Assembly (NCBI GenBank): GCA_020402745.1
Contig: JADBYZ010000005.1
Span: 1 to 64,000, forward strand
Length of the DNA: 64,000 nt
Direction of reading: 5' to 3'
Source: Phenylobacterium sp.
GTDB lineage: Bacteria > Pseudomonadota > Alphaproteobacteria > Caulobacterales > Caulobacteraceae
Position numbers and translations under genes: made by a program. The first letter of the stretch is position 1. Every line of letters starts with the position of its first letter. The notes beneath the pieces are model-generated. The model was not told the origin of the DNA, ran no database searches, and saw only the letters and a program-made list of their open reading frames with translations. Below, piece after piece: positions 1 to 8,753 of this stretch.

Positions 1-106
1 CGATCAAAAAACCGGGAACAAAACGGAATCGGTGACTGCCTCTTGGACTGCAGACGCTTACCAGCGTCGGTTTCCTGTCAGAGGCGGCGGCATATGCGAT
101 TCCCCT

Positions 107-283
107 GCCCCTGGGGGGAGGAATTAAAGAGCGCCAATTGCTCCCCCAAGGGGGAGCTGTCAGCGAAGCTGACTGAGGGGGTCAGCGGCACCTCAGCTGA
201 CCCCCTCCGGCCCGCTGCGCGCGCCACCTCCCCCTTGGGGGAGGAATTGGGGAGCTCCGGCCGAAGGTCGGTAAGGGGGTCAA
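107..283. repeat. composite palindromic repeat, locus 1
   Basis: One partial and one complete copy of an intergenic repeat, filling most of the 347 bases before the first gene. The right arm (139-185) has the inverted repeat CTCCCCC-AA-GGGGGAG, then the hairpin GTCAGC-GAA-GCTGAC, then GAGGGGGTC. The second copy (191-283) has a left arm GACCCCCTCCGGCCCGCTGC, a C-run/G-run palindrome, and a right arm whose hairpin is CCGGCC-GAA-GGTCGG, with one G-T wobble. The same unit recurs near 13.6 kb and 18.7-18.9 kb. The arms are complementary at their outer ends, so one copy can fold as a long imperfect palindrome. No transposase or RAYT-type gene is present in the window. The rest of 1-347 holds another G/C-rich inverted repeat (about 288-305) and the ribosome binding site of the next gene. 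Confidence 0.85.
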
Positions 284-347
284 CGGCGCCTCCGCTGCAA
301 GCGGCGGAGGGGTTCCGGAGCCGCCGGCGAAGGTCTAGGAGGGAGCC

Positions 348-1340
348 ATGAGCAGCGATCCCTGGTCCCCCGCCTTTTCCGCCTCCACGGGCCGACGCGG
401 CCTGTTCCGTGAGGTGGAGCCCTTTGCCCGGGGCCGGATGGCCACAGAAGGCGTCCACGAGATCTACTACGAGGAATGCGGGCGGCCCGACGGCAAGCCC
501 TGCGTCATCCTGCACGGCGGGCCGGGCGGGGCGATCAATCCCACCATGCGGCGCTTCTTCGACCCGGACCGCTGGCGGATGGTGCTGTTCGACCAGCGGG
601 GCTGCGGCCTCTCCACCCCCAACGCCAGCCTGGAGGAGAACACCACCTGGCGGCTGATCGAGGACATGGAGCGCCTGCGGATCCAGCTTGGGATCGAGAA
701 ATGGACGGTGTTCGGCGGCTCCTGGGGCTCGACCCTGGCCCTGGCCTACGCCATCACCTACCCCGAGCGGGTCGAGGCCCTGGTCCTGCGGGGCATCTTC
801 ACCCTGACCGAGCGCGAGGTCCGCTGGTTCTACCAGGACGGCGCCTCCGCCCTCTTTCCTGACGCCTGGGAACGCTACCTGGCGCCCATCCCGCCGCAGG
901 AACGCGGCGACCTTCTCCACGCCTATCACCGCCGGCTGACGGGAAGCGACGAGGCCGCCAAGGCCGCCGCCGCCACCGCCTGGAGCCAGTGGGAGGGCGA
1001 CACCATCTCCATCCGGGGGCCCGAAGGCCGGCCGGCCAAGTTCGGCGAGGTGGACTTCGCCATCGCTTTCGCCCGGATCGAGTGCCACTACTTTGTCAAC
1101 CGGGGCTTCCTCCCCGAGGACGGCTGGATCCTGAAGAACGCCCACAAGCTGGCGGACATCCCCGGCTGGATCGTCCAGGGCCGCTATGACGTGGTCACGC
1201 CCATGGAGACCGCCTGGGCCCTGAAGACGGCCTGGCCGAAGGCGAACTTCGAGATCGTCTGGGACGCCGGCCACGCCTCCACCGAGCCCGGCATCATCGA
1301 CGCCCTGGTGCGCGCGTCCGAGGCGGCCCTTCGGCTCTAG
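348..1340 (+). CDS. pip: proline iminopeptidase (alpha/beta hydrolase, S33)
   Basis: Releases N-terminal proline from peptides in the cytoplasm. The 330-residue product has the family's usual length and landmarks: HGGPGG at 56-61 (oxyanion region), DQRGCGLS at 82-89, the nucleophile elbow GGSWGS with Ser125, GRYDVVTP with Asp281, and AGHAST with His309, which together complete the Ser-Asp-His triad. The ATG at 348 is preceded by a strong AGGAGGG at 337-343, which fixes the start. It stands alone: the repeat locus lies upstream, and the next gene converges on it with only 3 bp between the two stop codons. The family call is secure. Proline specificity is inferred from the HGGPGG/GGSWGS pair, which is typical of this enzyme rather than of general esterases. 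Confidence 0.93.
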   Translation: MSSDPWSPAFSASTGRRGLFREVEPFARGRMATEGVHEIYYEECGRPDGKPCVILHGGPGGAINPTMRRFFDPDRWRMVLFDQRGCGLSTPNASLEENTTWRLIEDMERLRIQLGIEKWTVFGGSWGSTLALAYAITYPERVEALVLRGIFTLTEREVRWFYQDGASALFPDAWERYLAPIPPQERGDLLHAYHRRLTGSDEAAKAAAATAWSQWEGDTISIRGPEGRPAKFGEVDFAIAFARIECHYFVNRGFLPEDGWILKNAHKLADIPGWIVQGRYDVVTPMETAWALKTAWPKANFEIVWDAGHASTEPGIIDALVRASEAALRL

Positions 1341-1343
1341 GCC

Positions 1344-2309
1344 TCAGAGCCCCTTCAGCCAGGGGATGAGCAGGGCGTTGACCTCAGCCGGGCGCTCCTG
1401 CTGGGTCCAGTGGCCGCAGCCGTCCAGCACCTCGGCCACCTGCAGGTTGGGGACCTGGGCGCGCATGAGCTCGATCGGGTCGCCACGGCCCATCATGTTG
1501 AAGGCCAGGTCCCGGTTGCCGGCGACGAAGAAGGCGGGCTGCTCGATCTTCCGGTCCTTGAAGGCCTGCTGCCAGGCGAAGTCGCGGTCGTGGTTGCGAT
1601 AGCGGTTGATCGGCCCGCGCAGGCCGGAGGCTTCGAACTCCGCCGTGTAGTAGTCGAGGTCCGCCTCGGTCATCCAGGCGGGGAAGGGATCGGGGTCGAC
1701 CAGGCCGTCCAGCAGCTTGGCGTCGGCGGTCTTGTTGTTGGGCCAGGTCCCGTCCGGCGCATCGCCCGAGATGGCGTAGTAGAACTTGCGCAGGAAGTCG
1801 CGGACGTTGGCCTCCGCTTCGGCCTCGGCGACGCCCTCCTTCTGGAAATAGGCCTGGTAGAAGAACTTGTTCCGGGCGGTGAACACCTCGTTGAAGACGT
1901 CCGAGAAGGACCTCTGCCCCACCCCGGTCCAGGGTACGGACAGGGCGCCGACCGCCGAGAACCGGTCCGGGCGCGACAGGGCCGAGTTCCAGACAATGGG
2001 CGCGCCCCAGTCATGCCCCAGCAGGATGGCCGGCTGGCCGGGCGACAGGGCGTCGGCCACCCCCACCAGGTCGCTCACCTTGTGCGGCATGGCGTAGTCC
2101 GCCACCGGATGCGGCTTGTCCGAGCCGCCATAGCCGCGCACGTCGATGGCGCAGGCGGTGAAGCCGGCCTCGGCCACCGGGCCGATCTGGTGACGCCAGG
2201 AATACCAGCTCTCTGGAAAGCCGTGGACCATGATGACCAGGGGCCCCTGCCCCTGCACCACCGCGCGAAGCTTCACCTCGCCGGCGTCGATCGTCGTGAA
2301 TTCGGTCAT
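1344..2309 (-). CDS. epoxide hydrolase-like alpha/beta hydrolase
   Basis: A 321-residue alpha/beta hydrolase of the soluble epoxide hydrolase type. Visible are HGFPESW at 29-35 (oxyanion His-Gly-x-Pro), a nucleophile elbow GHDWGA whose nucleophile is Asp100 rather than Ser (the hallmark of epoxide hydrolases and haloalkane dehalogenases), an Asp near 267 in the GNRDLA stretch and His300 in GCGHW. Tyrosines around 153 and 236 could be the ring-opening pair. I start at the ATG at 2309, not at the longer open frame, because GGGAGG lies just upstream and homology to the family begins there. It is divergent from the MFS transporter (150-bp gap), so the two may share a control region. Substrate unknown. 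Confidence 0.82.
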   Translation of the reverse strand: MTEFTTIDAGEVKLRAVVQGQGPLVIMVHGFPESWYSWRHQIGPVAEAGFTACAIDVRGYGGSDKPHPVADYAMPHKVSDLVGVADALSPGQPAILLGHDWGAPIVWNSALSRPDRFSAVGALSVPWTGVGQRSFSDVFNEVFTARNKFFYQAYFQKEGVAEAEAEANVRDFLRKFYYAISGDAPDGTWPNNKTADAKLLDGLVDPDPFPAWMTEADLDYYTAEFEASGLRGPINRYRNHDRDFAWQQAFKDRKIEQPAFFVAGNRDLAFNMMGRGDPIELMRAQVPNLQVAEVLDGCGHWTQQERPAEVNALLIPWLKGL

Positions 2310-2460
2310 CGGGTCCTCCCTGGGGACGGGCAGGAGACCCCGCCCCCCGCCGCAAGGCAAGCCCCGGCGGAATTCGCCTCTGGCTTCGCAGGGCCAGCCG
2401 CGTCTAGGTTCGGTCGGGGCCTCCAGGGCGGCGGCCCCGCGCCCCGGAGTCCTGCGTCCC

Positions 2461-3744
2461 ATGTCCGACACCCCCGCGCAGGAACCGGCCTCCACCAGCG
2501 GCTTTCCCGGCTACCTCGTCACCCAGGGCGCCTGGTTCCTCGCCTTCGGCGTGCAGATGGTTCTCTTCCCCTACCTGGTCCGGGTGGTCCTTCAGGAGAA
2601 CGAGATCCGCTTCGGCCTGGCGCAGATGTCCATGCAGCTGCCGACCGTCCTGTTGATCCTGTTGGGCGGCTACTTCGCGGACCGCGTCGACACGCTCCGG
2701 GTCGTGCTCATCGGCTGCGGCCTGAGCGCCCTCTGCTTCCTCGCCCTCGGCGCCTTTGTGGCCGGGGGGCGGCTGACCTATGCAACTGTCATCCTCTACG
2801 CCCTCGGGATCGGGATCATCGGCGCCTTCGTGACGCCAGCCCGGGACGCCCTCCTCAGCCGCGTGGCGCCGGGCGGCGTCCAGCAGGCCGTGGGCATGGC
2901 CACCCTGGCCCAGTTCGGCGGGCAGATCGCCGGCATGGCGGCTGCGGCGGCCGCGCCCGTGGTCGGGCTGACCACCCTCCTCTTCGGGCAGGCCGCGATG
3001 ATGACCCTGGCGGCCGGCGCGGCTCTGAAGATCAAGCCGCGTCCTGCAGAACCGCGACGGGTCCGCGAAGGCGGCGCCGTGGGATTCATCTTCAGCGAGA
3101 TCAGCGTCGGCTTCCGCGCCTCGGCCGCCTCGCCGGTGATTGGGCCGGTGATCCTGTGCTCGGTGGGCATGGGGATCTGCTTCATGGGCGCCTTCTCCGT
3201 CCTGCTGCCCCTGATCGTCGAAAGCTATTTCCCGCGCGATCTGGCGGGGTCGGCGCAGGCCAGGATCGCCACCGCCCTGGGCGTCTTCAGCATCACCTTC
3301 TGGATCGGGTCGATCCTCTCGACGATCGTGCTGATCCGGTTCGGGGATCTCCAGCGCAAGGGGCGGGTCTATCTGGCGGCCCTCTTCTCCGGGGCGTGCG
3401 TCCTGATCCTCTGCAGCCTGCCCATGCCGTTCTGGCTGCTGTGCGCCCTCAACTTCGTCTGGGGCCTCGGCGGCGGCGTCGCCATGACCCTGGGCCGCGG
3501 GCTGGTGCAGAGGTATTCGCCGCCGGACAAGGTGGCCCGGATCCTTTCGATCTTCACCCTCGGCAACATGGGCGGCGCCCCCGCCAGCGCCGTGCTCTAT
3601 GGCGTGCTGGCCCACGCGATCGGCCCTCGGGCGGCCATCCTGATCCCGGGCCTGGGCATGCTGATGATCGTCGCCGCCGTGACGCTCCGCTCCCAGCTCT
3701 GGCGCCTGGATGAGGCCTCTTCCGGCGAGGCGGCGGCGGCGTGA
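2461..3744 (+). CDS. MFS transporter
   Basis: A 427-residue inner-membrane protein of the major facilitator superfamily with about 12 hydrophobic segments. The loop between helices 2 and 3 carries the family's motif A (GGYFADRVDTLR, residues 69-80). The first 15 residues are hydrophilic and end in the Gly/Pro-rich start of helix 1. The ATG at 2461 is chosen because the open frame upstream of it is low-complexity and overlaps the divergent gene's 5' region. It ends 4 bp before the converging four-helix protein. The drug or metabolite carried cannot be deduced; the relatives that come to mind are Bcr/enterobactin-exporter-like MFS proteins. Confidence 0.85.
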   Translation: MSDTPAQEPASTSGFPGYLVTQGAWFLAFGVQMVLFPYLVRVVLQENEIRFGLAQMSMQLPTVLLILLGGYFADRVDTLRVVLIGCGLSALCFLALGAFVAGGRLTYATVILYALGIGIIGAFVTPARDALLSRVAPGGVQQAVGMATLAQFGGQIAGMAAAAAAPVVGLTTLLFGQAAMMTLAAGAALKIKPRPAEPRRVREGGAVGFIFSEISVGFRASAASPVIGPVILCSVGMGICFMGAFSVLLPLIVESYFPRDLAGSAQARIATALGVFSITFWIGSILSTIVLIRFGDLQRKGRVYLAALFSGACVLILCSLPMPFWLLCALNFVWGLGGGVAMTLGRGLVQRYSPPDKVARILSIFTLGNMGGAPASAVLYGVLAHAIGPRAAILIPGLGMLMIVAAVTLRSQLWRLDEASSGEAAAA

Positions 3745-3748
3745 TTTA

Positions 3749-4195
3749 TCACTCTGTCGAGGGGGCCCGGGCGCCGAACTGAAGGGGCGCCAGAGTCCCA
3801 ATGGCCACGAGGACGTTCAGCACGACGTTCCCCCAAACCCCGTGCACCGCCGAGAAGGTCGTATCCACGACAAACCAGCTGCCGAAGGACAGCAGGAGCG
3901 CCGATCGCAGGGGGAAGGGTAGGCCCTGGCGCGCATTCACCAGCCAGAGGGTCAGGGTCATCCACCCGATCATGACAGCGCCCAGGACACCGTTCCCGAA
4001 ACGGATGTAGCGGCGCGCCTCGTCAGAGAAATCCGCCGGGGGCGAGAACGACTGGTAGTAGACCAGATAGAAGACCTTCTCCCCCAGCATGGGCGCGAGG
4101 ATCATCACCGCCCCCAAAAGAATCATCAGCACCATCGTCGCTTGAAGAAGCAGGCGGGGCCCTCTGCGGAGCCGGAATCCTGGATCCGTGTTCAT
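3749..4195 (-). CDS. four-helix membrane protein of unknown function
   Basis: 148 residues with four predicted transmembrane segments (about 15-37, 66-87, 97-117, 119-140) and a basic N-terminus (RLRRGPR), which suggests a cytoplasmic N-terminus. I do not recognise a named family. Its ATG overlaps the TGA of the upstream metallo-beta-lactamase gene (ATGA overlap, 4192-4195), so it is translationally coupled as the last gene of the three-gene amidohydrolase operon. It may act with that operon's small-molecule metabolism, for example in uptake or as a membrane anchor, but nothing in the sequence shows this. Confidence 0.7.
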   Translation of the reverse strand: MNTDPGFRLRRGPRLLLQATMVLMILLGAVMILAPMLGEKVFYLVYYQSFSPPADFSDEARRYIRFGNGVLGAVMIGWMTLTLWLVNARQGLPFPLRSALLLSFGSWFVVDTTFSAVHGVWGNVVLNVLVAIGTLAPLQFGARAPSTE

Positions 4196-5244
4196 TGCAA
4201 TTCCTCCCTCATCCTCTCGAAGTCATGTGTCTGGCCGACGGCGATCGGCGTGACCGTCTCGCCGAAGGCCTGCGACAGTGCGTTAATCGCCCGCCATCCG
4301 GTACAGTGACCCGGCAGAATGCGCTCGAGTCGGAACGCCGCCATATCCCGGACAGTCTCTGGAATGATCTTCTCATTCAGTGCGCCCGAGAGGTGGAGCC
4401 CGCCCATCACAGCGTAGAGGGGCGCGTCTTCGAAGGCGGCGCGCGCATGTCGAAGCACATTCACGATCCCTGCGTGTGAGCAGGCCGAAAAGACGACAAT
4501 CCCCTTGCCCCTCAGGTGAACAGCCAGCCAGCGCTCGTCGAGGATCAGGGGATCGTCCCGCCATTCCGCTCCGGCCCGCGTCTGCGCCACATGTCCCGGC
4601 AGGCCGACCTCGTAGGGCGTCACCCTTGGCACTTCTCCGCTCAGATAGGCGACCCCGCCAGCCAGAAGTCTCGCCTGGTCGTCCAGATGCAGTCGGGCGC
4701 CGAGATCGCAGAGTCGGTCCGGGGGCGGCGGGTCCCGGAAGGGAATGACATCACCGCCCGGCAAGCGCATTCCGCGCCGGACAAACATGCCCCTGTTCGC
4801 GTGAAACTCAGGCGCCCCCTCCGTTCCTCTCGCCCGGTTGTGCTGGACAAAGGGCTCGACCAATCCGCCCGCATGATCCCAATGGCCGTGCGAAAGAATG
4901 ACGGCATCAAGGCCTGTGAGGTCGTAGCCAAGATGCGCGGCGTTTCGCTTCAGCGTGGCGCGATCCGGTCCGGCGTCAAAGAGCAAGCGGCGCGTCTGGC
5001 CACCCCGCCCGATATCAATCGCCAGGGCGAGACCCCAGTTCGCGCAACACAGGCAGTTACCCGTCAGCCGGAGCCCTGGCCTCCGGCGCACAAGGTTTGA
5101 CACATGCGGGGTCATGGACCGGGGTCCGGTCGACAGGATGTCCGAGGTGTTGTCGACGAGGACGTGGACCCGAACCTGATCGCATTCCAACAGCTGGCGG
5201 GCGGGGTCTGCCGATGCCGCAGGTGTCGATCCGGGTCTAGCCAT
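4192..5244 (-). CDS. metallo-beta-lactamase fold hydrolase, COG1237 type
   Basis: 350 residues. The zinc-site motif HxHxDH is present as SHGHWDH at 118-124. ACSHAGIVNV at 255-264 and GGLHL at 281-285 are typical of the COG1237 branch, which contains the archaeal dihydropterin/beta-RFAP-synthase-like proteins, as is the early NCLCCANWGLAL stretch near 63-74. A further GHCTG (312-316) may supply another ligand. The ATG at 5244 overlaps the amidohydrolase stop by 8 bp and has an AAGGG upstream; a longer in-frame start at 5325 would lie deep inside the upstream gene and is rejected. It is the middle gene of the amidohydrolase operon. The substrate is unknown; family members act on phosphoester or thioester-like bonds. 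Confidence 0.8.
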   Translation of the reverse strand: MARPGSTPAASADPARQLLECDQVRVHVLVDNTSDILSTGPRSMTPHVSNLVRRRPGLRLTGNCLCCANWGLALAIDIGRGGQTRRLLFDAGPDRATLKRNAAHLGYDLTGLDAVILSHGHWDHAGGLVEPFVQHNRARGTEGAPEFHANRGMFVRRGMRLPGGDVIPFRDPPPPDRLCDLGARLHLDDQARLLAGGVAYLSGEVPRVTPYEVGLPGHVAQTRAGAEWRDDPLILDERWLAVHLRGKGIVVFSACSHAGIVNVLRHARAAFEDAPLYAVMGGLHLSGALNEKIIPETVRDMAAFRLERILPGHCTGWRAINALSQAFGETVTPIAVGQTHDFERMREELQ

Positions 5245-6451
5245 GCTTGTGACCCTTGCCGTCCGCAAAGACGCAGGTGTCGTCGGCGACGATCTGATCA
5301 AGCGACCGGTCGCCATATCGCTCACGCGCCGAGCTTACTGCGCCGGGTACAATCTCCGCGGCGGAGAAATCCAGCGGCGCGCCCCTGCCCATTACGATTG
5401 ACGGTCTGGTCAGACGCGAAAGATCCTCACGCGGGTCCTCATCCCAGATGACCAGATCCGCCGGCGCCCCTTCCTCAACGCCAGGAAGCCCCAGAGCCCG
5501 CCGGCCGACCGTCGTCGCCGCCGCAATCGCCTCCTGAACCGTCAGGCCGTGGCGGACCAGGGAGTCGACTTCACGGTCGATCGAGCCATGCGCGAGCTCG
5601 TCGGACCCCGCGAGGATGCTGACGCCCAGCTGCATGGCGAGCCTGAGCGACTCGGCGGTTCGCGCTGAATAGGCGGTCCGGATCTCAGCCGGGGCGCCCT
5701 TTTCCTCGGCGGCCCGGAGAAAACCCTCGACCGTTGCGATCGTCGGACACCATTGCGTCCCAAGTTCGGCCATTCGGCGAACATGATCAGGCGTGACGGA
5801 CATTCCATGCTCAATCGAATCGACGCCGGTTTCGATCAAGGCGCCGACTTCGGGGCCAGTGCTGTGGGCGAGCACCCTGACGCCAAGGGCGTGTGCGGCC
5901 TCCACCACCTCCCGAACCGTCTCGATGGGGTAGGTCAACGGCGCCGCAAAGAGGTTCATGTCCGCGCCCGGAAAGTCGGCGATGATCTTGAACCATTGGC
6001 ATCCATGTTCGGCGACCTCTTCCAGCCGGGCGCGCAGCTGGCTGGGCGATGTCGCCTTGGAGACATCCACGCCGGGGAAGAACCGTCCCTCCGGAACGTG
6101 AATCCAGCCGCTGAGAAGGACTTCCGGCAGTTCCGGCATCGCGACATCGGTCAGATTCAACTGTTGAACAAAGCCCGCGTCGCGAACGACCGTAACGCCG
6201 CTGCGCAGATGCCGGCCGGCGTTGTGCAGCACCAAGGCCTCGGACGCCTGCGGCAAACCCGTGTTGGCGAAGTCAATCGACAGGTGAACATGTCCATCGA
6301 CCATCCCGCAGGCGAAGAAGCTCCCTTGAAGGGTGATCGCATCCTGGACAGGGGAATACGTGAACCTTCCGTCCGCAATCCAAAGATCGACGTCCGGCTG
6401 CCCATCGGCGATGTTGACGCCATGTACGTGGTAGGATGGACCTGTCATCAT
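5237..6451 (-). CDS. imidazolonepropionase-like metal-dependent amidohydrolase
   Basis: 404 residues of the amidohydrolase superfamily with the complete metal site: HVH at 54-56, Lys155 in the WFKIIAD strand (likely carbamylated bridging lysine), His196 (LAHSTG), His215 (SIEHG) and Asp284 (AGSDELAHG). The N-terminal 50 residues and the last 60 form the small composite beta domain. This family includes carboxypeptidases and prolidase-like enzymes (Sgx-type Xaa-Arg or Xaa-Pro dipeptidases), so a cytoplasmic hydrolysis of a dipeptide or cyclic amide is the best guess. It starts with two consecutive ATGs (6451, 6448). First gene of an operon with the MBL protein and the four-helix protein, divergent from the AraC regulator. 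Confidence 0.87.
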   Translation of the reverse strand: MMTGPSYHVHGVNIADGQPDVDLWIADGRFTYSPVQDAITLQGSFFACGMVDGHVHLSIDFANTGLPQASEALVLHNAGRHLRSGVTVVRDAGFVQQLNLTDVAMPELPEVLLSGWIHVPEGRFFPGVDVSKATSPSQLRARLEEVAEHGCQWFKIIADFPGADMNLFAAPLTYPIETVREVVEAAHALGVRVLAHSTGPEVGALIETGVDSIEHGMSVTPDHVRRMAELGTQWCPTIATVEGFLRAAEEKGAPAEIRTAYSARTAESLRLAMQLGVSILAGSDELAHGSIDREVDSLVRHGLTVQEAIAAATTVGRRALGLPGVEEGAPADLVIWDEDPREDLSRLTRPSIVMGRGAPLDFSAAEIVPGAVSSARERYGDRSLDQIVADDTCVFADGKGHKHG

Positions 6452-6526
6452 TCTGTGTCCGAGTTTGCAGGGTTTATGGGCTTGGGTCCGGAAGAGTGCT
6501 GGATCACCATGCCGTAGCCGCCGCGC

Positions 6527-6540
6527 CGTCCTAGTGGACG
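6527..6540. promoter_or_regulatory. inverted repeat in the araC/amidohydrolase divergent region
   Basis: CGTCC-TAGT-GGACG, a 5-bp perfect inverted repeat inside a longer GC-rich imperfect palindrome, in the 117-bp space between the divergent AraC-type gene and the amidohydrolase operon. Both promoters must lie here. The repeat is a possible operator, but AraC proteins usually use direct repeats, so the assignment is weak. Confidence 0.25.
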
Positions 6541-6568
6541 CGGCGCCAGATTCTGGTCATTTGACGCC

Positions 6569-7690
6569 ATGGCGATGAACGCTTCCCAACTGCCGATGCC
6601 CGCGTCCTACTTCATGCTCGTTCTTCGGGAATGGGGCGTGGCGCCGGCGCTGCGCCAGCAGCTGCTGGCGGGCCTTGCAGATGGCGATGTCCGAACCGTT
6701 GAAGTCGGGCGGCAGGTTCAACAGCTGCGGGTCCTGAACTCGCGGCTTCCAGAAGGCTGGGGCCTGAAGCTCGGATCCCTGTTTGACGCCACAACCCACG
6801 GCCCTGTCGGCACGGCCGTGCTGAGCGCGCCGACGCTGGCCAGCGCCCTGGACGTCATTGTCAGGTTCGGACATGTCCGGACGCCCTTCATGCGTTTCGC
6901 CCTGGAGCGTGATCAGGGACGGGTCCGCCTTCGATTTATCGACAGCGAAGTCCTGACCGAGACGGACGCCCGCCCACTCCACGACGCGACACTTGTCGGG
7001 GTCCAGAGCCTGCTGAAGCACTTTCTGGCTGCAGATTTTCAGGGGGTGACAATCGAAGTCGATCACCCGGAACCCCGATACAGCGAAGAGTATCGAGTTC
7101 ATCTCAAGGGCGACATCGCATTCGATAAATCAGAGACATCGATCGTTTTTCAGTCAGGCCTTCTTGAGAGACGATCCCCGTTTGCCGACTTCGATCAATT
7201 CCAAGCCTCGATCCGACAACTGCAGAGTCTGGCGTACGCGCTGGATGCTGAAGAACCTCTGCTCTGGAAGGTGCGCCGGATCTTTTCAGCCGATGGCAGA
7301 CCCCCGACGCTTTCAGAGGCCGCCCGGCGACTCCGGTTATCGGACCGAACGCTGATCCGGCGTCTGGCGGATCTGAAGACGAGCTACAGGGCGCTCGCCG
7401 ACGCCCACCGGCGCGCCCAGGCCGAGCTGCTCCTTTGCGACGAATCCGTTCCGATTTCGCAGGTCGGTCACAGGCTCGGATACAGCGACCTGGCCAACTT
7501 CGGACGTTCGTGCCGGCGATGGTTCGGCGTCTCTCCCGGTCAGTATCGTCGGGCGGAACGCGCGCCAAAGGACCTGCCATCCGGGGGCGCTGACGCTAAA
7601 TCAGCGAGCTCTTCGAGGCGGTCACCTCGGTGTAGCGGTGCACCCGCACCGACTGGACGAGGCCGAAGCCGACCATCACCGTCAGCATGA
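6569..7690 (+). CDS. AraC-family transcriptional regulator
   Basis: 373 residues. The N-terminal ~200 residues resemble the Arabinose_bd-type sensor domain (PF12625) seen in OruR/ArgR-like AraC proteins. Residues about 232-330 form the double helix-turn-helix: LSEAARRLRLSDRTLIRRL near 248-266, then ISQVGHRLGYSDLANFGRSC and the signature FGVSPGQYRR at 319-328. The ATG at 6569 lacks a clear Shine-Dalgarno; another in-frame ATG lies two codons downstream. The last ~45 codons are Ser/Arg/Gly-rich, and about 95 bp run antisense through the 3' end of rodA, so the C-terminal tail is probably unstructured. By position it likely controls the divergent amidohydrolase operon in response to a small ligand. 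Confidence 0.88.
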   Translation: MAMNASQLPMPASYFMLVLREWGVAPALRQQLLAGLADGDVRTVEVGRQVQQLRVLNSRLPEGWGLKLGSLFDATTHGPVGTAVLSAPTLASALDVIVRFGHVRTPFMRFALERDQGRVRLRFIDSEVLTETDARPLHDATLVGVQSLLKHFLAADFQGVTIEVDHPEPRYSEEYRVHLKGDIAFDKSETSIVFQSGLLERRSPFADFDQFQASIRQLQSLAYALDAEEPLLWKVRRIFSADGRPPTLSEAARRLRLSDRTLIRRLADLKTSYRALADAHRRAQAELLLCDESVPISQVGHRLGYSDLANFGRSCRRWFGVSPGQYRRAERAPKDLPSGGADAKSASSSRRSPRCSGAPAPTGRGRSRPSPSA

Positions 7691-8753
7691 CCGAGCCGCC
7701 ATAGGACAGCAGCGGCATGGGCACGCCCACGACCGGCGCCATGCCCATCACCATGGCGCCGTTGATCAGGACGTAGAGGGCGAAGGTCGAGGTCACGCCG
7801 GCTGCGGTCAGGCGGCCAAAGTGGGAATGGGCCAGGGAGGCGGTGCGCAGGGACATGAAGATCACCGCCAGATAGAGCAGGAGGAGGGTCGCGCAGCCAA
7901 CAAAGCCGAACTCCTCGGCCAGGGTGGCGAAGATGAAGTCGGTCTGCTTCTCGGGCAGGAAGTTGAGCTGGCTTTGCGAACCCAGGCCATAGCCCTTGCC
8001 CAACAGGCCGCCGGAGCCCAGGGCGATCTTGGACTGCAGGATATGATAGCCGGTCCCCGAAGGATCGCTCTCGGGGTTCAGGAAGGTCAGGATCCTCTGC
8101 CTCTGGTAGTCCTGCAGGACAAAGAGGATGAAGGGCGGCAGGGCGACCAGGGCCAGGCCCAGGCCTGCGAAGATGATCTTCCAGGACAGGCCCGCCAGGA
8201 TCACCACGGTCAGGCCGGTGAGGGCCAGCAGCATGGCGGTGCCCAGGTCCGGCTGGTGCGCCACGAGGAGGGTCGGGGCGCCGATCATGGCGGCCGGGAT
8301 CAGCAGCCACCAGGACATGCGGGCGCGGTCCGCCGACAGGCCGTGATAGAAGCGCCCCAGGGCCAGGACGAGCCCCAGCTTCATGATCTCTGACGGCTGG
8401 AAACTGCCCAGTGGGCCGAGGTCCAGCCACCTCTGGGCGCCTAGGCGGACGTCGCCGACCAGCTCCACCGCCACCAGCAGGATCAGGCTGACCGCATAGA
8501 GCGGATAGGCGATGGCGGCCCAGACCCTCAGGTCGATGACGGCCAGCGCCACCATCAGGACAAAGGCCACGCCGAAGCGGGTGATGTGATTGGCCGCCCA
8601 GGGCTCCCAGCTGGAGCCGGCGATGGAGAACATCATCAGGGCGCCGGCGACGGCGATCAGGATGAGGGCGAGGCAGAAGACGCCGTCGATCTGGGTGAGC
8701 TTGTCGATCAGCCGTCCGCGTTCGGCGCGCAAGCTCAGGCCGGCCAGGGTCAT
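7596..8753 (-). CDS. rodA: rod shape-determining SEDS glycosyltransferase RodA
   Basis: 385-residue polytopic SEDS protein that polymerises lipid II into glycan strands for cell elongation, working with PBP2. Family landmarks: FQPSE at 118-122, HQPD at 166-169, GYHILQSKIALGSGG at 235-249, FLPEKQTDFIF at 265-275 (containing the conserved Asp272) and LLSYGGS at 348-354; about 10 hydrophobic segments. The ATG at 8753 overlaps the mrdA TGA (ATGA), so the pair is translationally coupled. The frame is open far upstream, but that portion is the shadow of mrdA. Last gene of the mre operon; its 3' end overlaps the convergent AraC gene by 95 bp. Confidence 0.95.
   Translation of the reverse strand: MTLAGLSLRAERGRLIDKLTQIDGVFCLALILIAVAGALMMFSIAGSSWEPWAANHITRFGVAFVLMVALAVIDLRVWAAIAYPLYAVSLILLVAVELVGDVRLGAQRWLDLGPLGSFQPSEIMKLGLVLALGRFYHGLSADRARMSWWLLIPAAMIGAPTLLVAHQPDLGTAMLLALTGLTVVILAGLSWKIIFAGLGLALVALPPFILFVLQDYQRQRILTFLNPESDPSGTGYHILQSKIALGSGGLLGKGYGLGSQSQLNFLPEKQTDFIFATLAEEFGFVGCATLLLLYLAVIFMSLRTASLAHSHFGRLTAAGVTSTFALYVLINGAMVMGMAPVVGVPMPLLSYGGSVMLTVMVGFGLVQSVRVHRYTEVTASKSSLI

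Noticed and set aside
43..351. Short plus-strand open frame in the first intergenic region
   Set aside because: It is translated from the palindromic repeat, and its text (PLRPAARATSPLGEELGS) recurs wherever the repeat occurs, so it reflects the repeat and not a gene.
1410..3713. Long plus-strand open frame of 767 codons
   Set aside because: It is antisense to the epoxide hydrolase and out of frame with the MFS gene; its Gly/Arg/Pro/Ala-rich text is typical of GC-rich shadow frames.
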